Origin: JAHEDH01 sp965364515
GTDB lineage: Bacteria; Actinomycetota; Acidimicrobiia; Spongiisociales; ZC4RG35
Length of the DNA: 29,399 bases
NCBI GenBank assembly: GCA_965364515.1
Contig: CBDTXZ010000019.1
Location: forward strand, 1 to 29,399
Reading direction: 5' to 3'
Part shown: piece by piece, positions 1 through 6,493 of the stretch
Layout: every line of letters starts with the position of its first letter
Position numbering within the stretch: the stretch's first letter is position 1
Notes under the pieces: model-generated
The model's input: the letters and a program-made list of their open reading frames with translations, nothing else
What the model was told of the DNA's origin: nothing
Database searches by the model: none
Translations under genes and position numbers: made by a program

Positions 1-419
1 GGCCGTGCAAACCGCGGGCGGTGGGCCATCAGGGGGTTCGAGGGGGATCGTCCCCAGGAGCGCTCCACGCTCCACGCTCCACGCTTCACGTTCCACGCTT
101 CACGTTCCACGCTTCACGTTCCACGCTTCACGTTCCACGCTTCGCGTTCCACGCGGGGATGGGACCCGGGTTGTTGGCCGCGGGCCGTGCAAACCGCGGG
201 CGGTGGGCCATCAGGGGGTTCGAGGGGGATCGTCCCCAGGAGCGCTCCACGCTCCACGCTCCACGCTTCACGTTCCACGCTTCACGTTCCACGCTTCACG
301 TTCCACGCTTCACGTTCCACGCTTCGCGTTCCACGCGGGGATGGGACCCGGGTTGTTGGCCGCGGGCCGTGCAAACCGCGGGCGGTGGGCCATCAGGGGG
401 TTCGAGGGGGATCGTCCCC
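1..419. repeat. 182-bp tandem repeat, two full copies plus 55 bp of a third, containing heptamer arrays
   Basis: The block at 1-182 recurs at 183-364, and its first 55 bases recur at 365-419. Inside each full unit (61-151 and 243-333) are 13 consecutive 7-bp units of the form CGYTYCA, mostly CGCTTCA alternating with CGTTCCA. Because 182 is not a multiple of three, the open frames across it shift between copies, so the apparent proteins here are spurious. The array touches the left window edge and probably continues. It ends about 20 bases from the stop codon of the sigma factor gene. I see no gene in it. Confidence 0.95.
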
Positions 420-445
420 CTCAGAATCATCGTCCCCCTCAGAAT
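411..445. repeat. 18-bp period direct duplication at the sigma-factor stop codon
   Basis: ATCGTCCCCCTCAGAAT occurs at 411-427 and again at 429-445. The second copy includes the stop codon (minus strand, 439-441) of the ECF sigma gene. It joins the tandem array to the gene and looks like a small duplication made when the array expanded. Confidence 0.85.
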
Positions 446-921
446 GCCTGCCCCATCGACTTGCGGAGGGATTGGCGAGCCCGATACAGGATCGACTTGA
501 CGGCGGGCACCGACATGTCGAGGTGAGAGGCGAGTTCCTCCATCGACAACTCTTGGCCTTCGCGCAAGAGCAGGACGCACCGTTCCTTGTCGCTCAGTTC
601 GGCGAGTGCCTGCAGCACCTCGAGGCGGAGCTCGGCCTCCTCGGCCACGTACTCGGGATCGTGCAACTCGTCGATGTCGATCGGCTCGCCGACCTGATCC
701 AGCGATGCCGGACGACGCTTCCGGCGGAGCATCCGGCACTCGTTCAATGTGATGGTGTGCAGCCAGGTCTCGACGGTCGATTCGCCGCGAAATCCGGCGA
801 TACGCTCAGAGGCCTTCAACAGGGCAGAGTGCGCAACGTCCTCACCGTCGTCTGGGTCGCGACACAGGTGGCGCGCGAGACGAGCCACCTGGTCCCGGTA
901 GTCCCACACCTCTGTCGACAT
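439..921 (-). CDS. ECF-family RNA polymerase sigma factor
   Basis: A 160-residue group IV (ECF) sigma factor that would direct RNA polymerase to a small stress or differentiation regulon. Region 2 spans about residues 5-70, with DDGEDVAHSALLKA and the WLHTITLN segment typical of sigma-2.3/2.4. Region 4 spans about 105-155, with LSDKERCVLLLREG and the helix-turn-helix ELASHLDMSVPAVKSILYRAR. The ATG at 921 gives the usual family length; the frame stays open upstream but that part is antisense to the rhodanese genes. A TACATT hexamer lies 7 bases upstream (929-934, minus), so the mRNA may be leaderless. No anti-sigma gene adjoins it: its 3' side is the repeat array. It is divergent from the rhodanese gene at 989. 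The target regulon is unknown. Confidence 0.9.
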   Translation of the reverse strand: MSTEVWDYRDQVARLARHLCRDPDDGEDVAHSALLKASERIAGFRGESTVETWLHTITLNECRMLRRKRRPASLDQVGEPIDIDELHDPEYVAEEAELRLEVLQALAELSDKERCVLLLREGQELSMEELASHLDMSVPAVKSILYRARQSLRKSMGQAF

Positions 922-928
922 GAATCGA

Positions 929-934
929 AATGTA
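929..934 (-). promoter_or_regulatory. putative -10 element for a leaderless ECF sigma transcript
   Basis: On the minus strand TACATT (TAnnnT type) ends 7 bases before the ATG at 921, with no Shine-Dalgarno sequence between. This is the spacing expected if transcription starts on the start codon. No convincing -35 element is visible. Confidence 0.35.
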
Positions 935-988
935 CGCGACTTCACGCCCTGTCCTGCATCCAACACCCGCAAGCAACCCGGAGTATCC

Positions 989-1297
989 ATGTTTTTCAAG
1001 AGAATCCCCCAGGTACCTGCCCAAGAGTGGGAGACGTGGGTGTCGGACAACGACGCCGTCGTCATCGACGTCCGTGAACCACACGAGTGGGCACAGGGCA
1101 CCCTGCGCGGCGCAAAGAAGATCCAACTCACACAGCTTCCCACCGCACTCGGCAGACTGGACAACCAGCAGGCGGTCCTGTTGGTCTGTCGGAGCGGGAA
1201 CCGCAGCCAGCACGCGGCCCGCTTCCTCGCAGACCAGGGTTTCGCCATGGTTGCGAACCTGAGCGGCGGCATGCGGGCGTTGGGCCTGGCAGTATGA
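989..1297 (+). CDS. single-domain rhodanese-like sulfurtransferase
   Basis: A 102-residue cytoplasmic rhodanese domain, which carries sulfane sulfur as a cysteine persulfide. VVIDVREPHEW, near residue 25, is the first rhodanese motif. CRSGNRS, near residue 68, is the active-site loop with the catalytic cysteine. The ATG at 989 is preferred over an upstream in-frame ATG at 920 because CCGGAG lies 5 bases before it and the domain begins right after. Its stop overlaps the next start as ATGA (1294-1297), so it is probably translationally coupled to the MBL-rhodanese gene. Together they suggest handling of persulfide or sulfide. Confidence 0.9.
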   Translation: MFFKRIPQVPAQEWETWVSDNDAVVIDVREPHEWAQGTLRGAKKIQLTQLPTALGRLDNQQAVLLVCRSGNRSQHAARFLADQGFAMVANLSGGMRALGLAV

Positions 1298-2652
1298 GCG
1301 CGGTGACGCTCGACACGATCTCGATCCTCCCGATCCGCACACCGGCTCTGGGCGACACGAGCTACGTCGTCTCCGACGGCGACGTGGCTGTCGTCGTGGA
1401 TCCTCAGCGGGACATCCAGCGCTTCGAGGAACCGATCGACCGACTGGGCATCGACGTGGGAGCCGTCATCGAGACCCACGTCCACAACGACTACGTCTCG
1501 GGCGGCCCCGAACTCGCTCGACGCAGCGGCGCCCGGATGATCGTGCCCGCTGCGGCCGCTCCGACCTACCGGAGTGAGCCTGCGTTCCATCGTGAGCCGA
1601 TCACGGTCGGATCGATGACTCTGGTTCCGATTCACACACCGGGACACACGCCGGAGCACACCAGCTACGTGCTCGTGTACGACGGCGTGGAGATGGCGGT
1701 CTTCAGCGGAGGTTCGCTCCTGGTCGGCGCTGCCGGACGTTCCGACCTGCTCGGACCCGATCGGGCAGAAACCCTCTCCCGCCTTCAGTACCGCTCCGTC
1801 ACGACCCTCGCGGCCCTCGCTCCGGACGTCGAGCTCTACCCGACGCATGGGCAGGGCTCGTTCTGCGCCGCAGGAACCGGCGGCTCGACGAGTTCTACGA
1901 TCGGACAGGAGCGAGCGACGAACCCCGTCCTCGGCTTCGCCGACGAGGAGGCCTTCGTCTCCGACCAACTGAGCGGCCTGCCCAGCTATCCGGCCTACTA
2001 CCGATACATGGCACCGATCAACTTGACGGGCGCCGAAGCCGTACCGACCCCGGCGCCCGAGCTCGATGCGGACGACCTCGCCCAACGACACGGCGCAGTG
2101 ACGGTCGTGGATTCCCGAAATCGGGAGTCGTTCGCCTCGGGTCACATCCCGGGATCTCTCTGGGTCGGCGCCGGCGACAGCTTCTCGAGCTGGGTCGGCT
2201 GGCTGACCGATATCGACCAGCCGCTCGTCCTGGTCGTCGGACCGGACCAGAACGCCCGCGAGCTCGGCATCGAGCTCGCGCGGGTCGGCTACGACAACGT
2301 CGTCGGGTGGCTGAACGGGGTTGAAGGCTGGTCGCAGACCGGTCGACCCCTCTCGTCACTGGAGTTGCGGACCTTCGACGAGTGGGTGGCGGATCCCCCT
2401 GCACGCATCATCGACGTGCGCGACTACTGGGAGCGGGAGCAGACTCCACTCGATGGAGCAATCGGCATCCATCTCCCCGACATCGGTCGGGACTCCGTCG
2501 ACGGTCTCCCGGATCCGATTGGGATCGTGTGCGCCTCCGGCTATCGCGCCACGATCGCAGGAAGCGTTCTGGAGCGTCTCGGCAAGCGGCCGGTCGTGCT
2601 CTCGGACAAGGGCGTCGCCGAGCTCAGGTCACTGGCAGGCGCCGAACAGTGA
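1294..2652 (+). CDS. MBL-fold hydrolase/persulfide-dioxygenase-like protein fused to two rhodanese domains
   Basis: A 452-residue three-domain protein. The N-terminal metallo-beta-lactamase fold (about 8-230) has the metal motif THVHNDY at 61-67 and a second histidine motif HTPGHTPEHT near 115. This resembles ETHE1-type persulfide dioxygenases, which oxidise glutathione or other low-molecular-weight persulfides. The first rhodanese domain (about 255-345) has VVDSRNRESFASGHIPGS but no cysteine in its loop (VVGPDQN), so it looks inactive. The second (about 355-450) has DVRDYWE and the loop CASGYR with Cys413, so it should be active. The gene overlaps the preceding rhodanese gene by 4 bases. Sulfide or persulfide detoxification is the likely role; the exact thiol substrate is not visible. 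Confidence 0.88.
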   Translation: MSAVTLDTISILPIRTPALGDTSYVVSDGDVAVVVDPQRDIQRFEEPIDRLGIDVGAVIETHVHNDYVSGGPELARRSGARMIVPAAAAPTYRSEPAFHREPITVGSMTLVPIHTPGHTPEHTSYVLVYDGVEMAVFSGGSLLVGAAGRSDLLGPDRAETLSRLQYRSVTTLAALAPDVELYPTHGQGSFCAAGTGGSTSSTIGQERATNPVLGFADEEAFVSDQLSGLPSYPAYYRYMAPINLTGAEAVPTPAPELDADDLAQRHGAVTVVDSRNRESFASGHIPGSLWVGAGDSFSSWVGWLTDIDQPLVLVVGPDQNARELGIELARVGYDNVVGWLNGVEGWSQTGRPLSSLELRTFDEWVADPPARIIDVRDYWEREQTPLDGAIGIHLPDIGRDSVDGLPDPIGIVCASGYRATIAGSVLERLGKRPVVLSDKGVAELRSLAGAEQ

Positions 2653-2658
2653 CCTGTT

Positions 2659-3741
2659 TCAGACCTCGATGCCGGCTTCGATCGCCTTCGCCCGGAAGTC
2701 GTGGTTGTTCCGAACGTGGGGCAGTGCCGCCGAGACGGTGACCCTTCGCTGCTTGACCAGCTCGAGCAAGGATTGATCGAAGGTCTGCATTCCGAAGAAC
2801 TCGGCATCCTGAATCGTCTCGACGAACTGGGCCGGCTCCCCGCCGGTCTGGATCAACTCGGCGATCCTGTTGTTGGAGGTCATCACCTCGGCGGCGAGCA
2901 CCCGACCGGTCCCGTCGGCCGAGTCGATCAGACGCTGTGAGATGATCCCCCGCAGGTGATTCGCCAGCTGGGCGCGCAGCGCTCGCTCGCGGTCACCAGG
3001 GAACATGCCGATCAGTCGACTGATCGTGTCGACCGGGTCCGAGGTGTGCATGGCTGCAAGGACCAGGTGTCCGGTCTCTGCAGCTGCGAGCGCAGCCTCG
3101 GCGCTCGCAGCATCTGCGAGCTGGGAGACGAGGATGACGTCTGCGTCCTGTCGCGTTGCCCGATCGATGGCTGATGCGTAGTCGACCACATCGACGCCGA
3201 CCTCGCGCTGGGCCACGACCGCCATCTTGTCCGGGAAGAGGACCTCGATCGGGTCTTCGATCGTGACGATGGACACCGGACGGGTCTGGTTGATGTGCTC
3301 GACGATCGCAGCGAGCGTCGTCGTACGCCCCGAGCCCGACGGCCCGCTCACCACCAGCAGCCCACGGTGATCGGCAGCGAGTTTGCGAACGATCGGCGGC
3401 AGGCCGATTCGATCCAGTGACGGGACACCCGGCACGACTCTCCTCAGCACGAGGCTCACCGAGCCGCGCTGGCGGTAGGCACTCACGCGGAACCGACCGA
3501 GGTCTTGCCGGCCGTAGGCGAAGTCCGCCTCGTTCGTCGTGTTGAACTGGTTGGCGGCCTTCTGGGTGAAGATCTGTTGGGCGTACGTCTCGGTGTCTGC
3601 CGGCATGAGCCGCTCGACATCCTGCATCCGCCTGAGCTCTCCATCGATGCGGATGACGGGAGGCGAGCCGACCTTGAGGTGGACGTCGGACGCATTCGAG
3701 TCGACGGCGCGTCGCAGGAGTTGATCGAGGGGTGTTGGCAT
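2659..3741 (-). CDS. PilT/VirB11-family ATPase homologue with degenerate catalytic residues
   Basis: A 360-residue protein co-linear with type IV pilus retraction ATPase PilT. It has the N-terminal PAS-like domain (about 1-100, with SDVHLKVGSPPVIRIDGEL), the Asp box TIEDPIEV (160-167), the QREVGVD segment and the His box AAETGHLVLAAMHTSD (220-235). Two hallmarks are altered. The Walker A motif reads GPSGSGRT, with Arg139 in place of the invariant lysine. The usual VGE(M/L)RD reads VSQLAD, with Gln207 in place of the catalytic glutamate. The codons are CGT and CAG. ATP hydrolysis is therefore doubtful, and a regulatory or partner-subunit role is my inference. No other pilus gene is in the window. 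The ATG at 3741 is followed directly by the family N-terminus. Its stop lies 6 bases from the convergent MBL gene. Confidence 0.85.
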   Translation of the reverse strand: MPTPLDQLLRRAVDSNASDVHLKVGSPPVIRIDGELRRMQDVERLMPADTETYAQQIFTQKAANQFNTTNEADFAYGRQDLGRFRVSAYRQRGSVSLVLRRVVPGVPSLDRIGLPPIVRKLAADHRGLLVVSGPSGSGRTTTLAAIVEHINQTRPVSIVTIEDPIEVLFPDKMAVVAQREVGVDVVDYASAIDRATRQDADVILVSQLADAASAEAALAAAETGHLVLAAMHTSDPVDTISRLIGMFPGDRERALRAQLANHLRGIISQRLIDSADGTGRVLAAEVMTSNNRIAELIQTGGEPAQFVETIQDAEFFGMQTFDQSLLELVKQRRVTVSAALPHVRNNHDFRAKAIEAGIEV

Positions 3742-3847
3742 GGCGGAAACGCTCCGTGGTTCGTATCGGGTACCAGTTGTTTCGTCGCGCCCGGGCGGGT
3801 TCTTGAGACATCGCTGCGCGAATTGGTTGCAGACTCCGATCTCACGA

Positions 3848-3883
3848 TTCACGTCCGGCTGTTCGAGAAACTCGAACCGTGAA
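3848..3883 (-). terminator. hairpin downstream of the HDAC-family gene
   Basis: GTTCGAG (3861-3867), AAA loop, CTCGAAC (3871-3877) form a perfect 7-bp stem. An outer TTCACG/CGTGAA pair (3848-3853 and 3878-3883) is separated by a 7-base bulge. It starts 15 bases past the minus-strand stop at 3899, within the 157-bp gap before pilT. There is no strong U-run, so termination is an inference. Confidence 0.45.
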
Positions 3884-3898
3884 ACCGGGCCGAAGCCT

Positions 3899-4915
3899 CT
3901 AGAGATCCCAGTACGAGCGCTGAACCACCTTGACTGCTTCGAGCGCCTCCCACGCACTGGGCGGGGACGAGAGGGTCGTTGCGACACCTTCATAGGGAAG
4001 ACCCTCGTATCCGCGGACGGTCGCCGCCACCGACGCGGTGATGGCCGAGAGCGAGTATCCACCCTCGAGGAAGGTCACGATCCGGTTCGGCGGGACTGCC
4101 TGTGCCAATCTCGCAGCAAACCCGTGGTAGTCGATCGAAGAGAGCCGCATCTCGGCCAGGGGATCGTCGGCATGGGCGTCGTAGCCGGAAGACACGAGGA
4201 TCCACTCAGGAGCGAATTGCCGAAGGATCGGCATGATCAACTGGTCGAATGCGGCGTCGTAGACGTCACCCGCTCCCCCGGCGGGAAGCGGCGCGTTGAC
4301 CATCGTCCCGGCGGCATCGCCGTCACCGACATCGCCGGCACGACCGGTCATCGGATAGAACGGGTACTGGTGGAGGGACACGTACAACACGTTGGGGTCG
4401 TGGTCGAGGAGATCCTGACTCCCGTTGCCGTGATGCACGTCCCAATCGATGATCGCGACCCGGTGTCCTTCGTCGACGAGCTTCGCTGCCGCGATCGCAA
4501 CGTTGTTGAACAGACAGAACCCCATCGCCTGGGCGGCGAGCGCATGGTGGCCCGGCGGGCGCACGTTGAGGAATGCGGTCGTCGTGGCAGCAGCACTCTC
4601 GAGCCGATCGAGCGCATCGATTCCGGCGCCGGCCGCTCGAAGCGCCGCCTCCCACGAGTCCGGTCCGGCATGAGTGTCCTGATCGAGGAAGCCGCCGCCC
4701 TGCGAGCAGAACCGCTCGATCGCAGCGACATATGCGGCGTCGTGGAGCCGGGTGAGGTCCTCCATGGCGATCTCGGGCGGGACGCTCCGCTCGATGCGAA
4801 CCCCCGAAGTCATGACGCCACGATCGGCCGCCGCCAGACGTTCAGGCCGCTCGGGATGCCAGGCGCCCGTGTCATGCCGTGTGAAGGTCTCGTGGCTGTA
4901 GTAGAGCAGCGACAT
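3899..4915 (-). CDS. histone deacetylase / acetylpolyamine amidohydrolase family protein
   Basis: A 338-residue zinc-dependent deacetylase of the arginase/deacetylase fold. Visible motifs are HPERPERL (20-27), RPPGHH (119-124, the catalytic His pair), the zinc ligands Asp159 and His161 in DWDVHHGNG, and Asp246 in SSGYDAH, plus LEGGY near 283. In bacteria such enzymes deacetylate polyamines, acetoin-related substrates or protein lysines; the substrate cannot be told from sequence. The start at 4915 (MSLLYYS) matches the family N-terminus. It is divergent from a GNAT acetyltransferase gene with only 33 bases between the starts, so an acetylation/deacetylation pairing is possible but unproven. 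Confidence 0.92.
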   Translation of the reverse strand: MSLLYYSHETFTRHDTGAWHPERPERLAAADRGVMTSGVRIERSVPPEIAMEDLTRLHDAAYVAAIERFCSQGGGFLDQDTHAGPDSWEAALRAAGAGIDALDRLESAAATTTAFLNVRPPGHHALAAQAMGFCLFNNVAIAAAKLVDEGHRVAIIDWDVHHGNGSQDLLDHDPNVLYVSLHQYPFYPMTGRAGDVGDGDAAGTMVNAPLPAGGAGDVYDAAFDQLIMPILRQFAPEWILVSSGYDAHADDPLAEMRLSSIDYHGFAARLAQAVPPNRIVTFLEGGYSLSAITASVAATVRGYEGLPYEGVATTLSSPPSAWEALEAVKVVQRSYWDL

Positions 4916-4921
4916 CCCCGC

Positions 4922-4952
4922 TACTTTGCCAGCAATGGCGGAACTTTCGTGA
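4922..4952 (+). promoter_or_regulatory. putative -10 element and five-codon leader ORF before the GNAT gene
   Basis: TACTTT (4922-4927) lies 7 bases before an ATG at 4935, which opens a five-codon ORF (MAELS, stop TGA 4950-4952). That stop overlaps the GTG start of the GNAT gene as GTGA (4949-4952). The GCGGA within the mini-ORF could also act as a weak ribosome binding site for the GTG. A leaderless mini-ORF coupled to the main gene is an inference from these positions. Confidence 0.3.
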
Positions 4953-5671
4953 TCAGAACCATATCCGCCCGCGGCGAATGGCCAGGAAGGATCACGCTCC
5001 GCGCCGGATGGTCGCAGTCCGTGGCCCGGCCGGTGAACGACGACGTGGCGGACGCCTCACTCCGCCTCGAGCGAGGGTCGGCGTCCTTCCTCAGACACTC
5101 CGCCGAGTGGCTCTTCGACCAGGGCGTCCCTTCCGTGCTCTCGATCCCACTCCATCCCGGGACGAGACGCGTCTGGGATGAAGCGGGTTTCCAGCCCTAC
5201 CGGAAGCTGATGCTGATGGAGCGGGACCTCTCCTTCGCAGTGGATGCCCCAGCCCATCTCGTCGAGGAAGGCGGACCGCCGCACTGGGAGGAGGCACTTC
5301 GCGTCGACAACGCCGCCTTCGAACCCGAATGGCGGATCGGCCGCCTGGGGCTCGCCGATGCACGCGATGCGACACCGACATCGGGGTTTCTCGTCCACAG
5401 CCCGCACGGCGCCGTCGTCGGGTTCTCCATCGTCGGTCTCGCCCAGTCGACGGCCTACCTGCAGAGAATCGCGGTCGACCCGGCACACGGCGGACACGGC
5501 ATCGGACGATCCTTGCTGCGGGCGACGATCGCCTGGGCACGACGAAAATCCGCTCGCAGCATTCTGTTGAATACCCAACTCGACAACCATGGAGCCGCCA
5601 GACTGTATGTCACGGAGCGATTCGAGGCGCTCCCCCAACAGCTCGTTCTCCTGAGGAGCACTCCATCATGA
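4949..5671 (+). CDS. tandem GNAT-fold N-acetyltransferase
   Basis: A 240-residue protein with two GNAT-like halves. The N-terminal half (about 1-95) ends in the typical motif WDEAGFQPYRKLMLMERDL but lacks a clear acetyl-CoA loop. The C-terminal half (about 110-240) has LQRIAVDPAHGGHGIGRSLL, the acetyl-CoA pyrophosphate loop (Q/RxxGxG/A type), and NHGAARLYVTERFE. The C-terminal half should be catalytic; the arrangement resembles MshD-type double GNAT proteins, but the substrate is not identifiable. The GTG at 4949 is chosen because no ATG lies in frame near the domain start. The stop overlaps the degV start as ATGA (5668-5671). Confidence 0.8.
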   Translation: MIRTISARGEWPGRITLRAGWSQSVARPVNDDVADASLRLERGSASFLRHSAEWLFDQGVPSVLSIPLHPGTRRVWDEAGFQPYRKLMLMERDLSFAVDAPAHLVEEGGPPHWEEALRVDNAAFEPEWRIGRLGLADARDATPTSGFLVHSPHGAVVGFSIVGLAQSTAYLQRIAVDPAHGGHGIGRSLLRATIAWARRKSARSILLNTQLDNHGAARLYVTERFEALPQQLVLLRSTPS

Positions 5672-6492
5672 TTCGCATCGTCACCGACTCCTCATCTGAC
5701 ATTCCCGCCGGGCTCGTCGACGAGCTCGGCATCACGATCGTCCCCCTGACCATCCGATTCGGCACCGAGGAGTTCGTCGACGGAGTCGAACTCACCACCG
5801 ACGAGTTCTGGGACCGCCTCGAGTCCGGACAAGGCCTCCCGGAGACCGCAGCTCCCAGCGCCGGCTCGTTCGTGGACGCCTACCAGCGACTCGCCGCCGA
5901 CGGGGCAGACGGGATCTTCGTGTTGAGTCTGTCGGCGGAGCTGTCTGCCACCCATCAGGCGGCGGTGATCGGCGCCGAGAAGGTCGACATCCCCGTCAAG
6001 GTCCTCGACAGCCGATCGGTCTCGATCGGATTGGGTCTGCAGGTCATCGCCGCGGCCGAAGACGCCGCATCCGGTGCAGACCTCACAACAGTGGCGGAAG
6101 CCGCGATGGGCCGTGTCGACACGGTGGAACTGATGGCTGCGCTGGACACGATCGAGTACCTCAAACGCGGCGGTCGGATCGGCGGAGCATCGGCACTCGT
6201 CGCCGGCCTTCTCGACATCAAGCCGATCATCACGGTCCGTGACGGCGCGATCGACGGGGCCGGACGAGTCCGGACACGATCGAAGGCGGTGGAACGCATC
6301 GTGCAGGAGTGCCTTTCGCGCGGAGGTCGAGGTCGACTGGCGGTCTTCGGTGGTCGAACGCCGGGCTTCGACGAGATCGTTGCCCGCATCGAGGCGGAAA
6401 CCGGCCGACCGGTCATCGCCACCGAGCTCGGAGCCGTGGTGGGAACGCACTCCGGGCCGGGCGTCCTCGGCATGGCCCACATGCCGGACTGA
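5668..6492 (+). CDS. DegV family fatty-acid-binding protein
   Basis: A 274-residue cytoplasmic DegV protein. It starts with IRIVTDSSSDIP and continues with VPLTIRFGTEEFVDG, SAPSAGSF-type segments and EYLKRGGRIGG, all standard for the family. Members bind a fatty acid between two domains; in Gram-positives some deliver fatty acids to an acyl kinase (FakA). No FakA is in the window. It is coupled to the GNAT gene by an ATGA overlap and followed after one base by the pseudokinase gene. Confidence 0.93.
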   Translation: MIRIVTDSSSDIPAGLVDELGITIVPLTIRFGTEEFVDGVELTTDEFWDRLESGQGLPETAAPSAGSFVDAYQRLAADGADGIFVLSLSAELSATHQAAVIGAEKVDIPVKVLDSRSVSIGLGLQVIAAAEDAASGADLTTVAEAAMGRVDTVELMAALDTIEYLKRGGRIGGASALVAGLLDIKPIITVRDGAIDGAGRVRTRSKAVERIVQECLSRGGRGRLAVFGGRTPGFDEIVARIEAETGRPVIATELGAVVGTHSGPGVLGMAHMPD

Positions 6493-6493
6493 G

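Noticed and set aside
61..333. Possible CRISPR array
   Set aside because: Units are 7 bp with no unique spacers and there are no cas genes; it is a simple tandem repeat.
5..1077. Several plus-strand open frames with repeated His/Ser/Arg-rich peptides
   Set aside because: They are translations of the 182-bp and 7-bp repeats in shifting frames, then run antisense to the sigma gene; no ribosome binding site or known domain.
439..2145. A 568-codon minus-strand frame
   Set aside because: Only its last 160 codons are the sigma factor; the rest is antisense to the rhodanese genes with no family features.
3848..3883. Third parS-like site near the TTCACG/CGTGAA motif
   Set aside because: The half-sites are separated by a hairpin and do not form the contiguous GTTTCACGTGAAAC core.
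3740..4948. N-terminal extension of the GNAT frame of about 400 codons
   Set aside because: It is antisense to the HDAC-family gene and has no domain similarity; the GNAT domain begins at about 4949.
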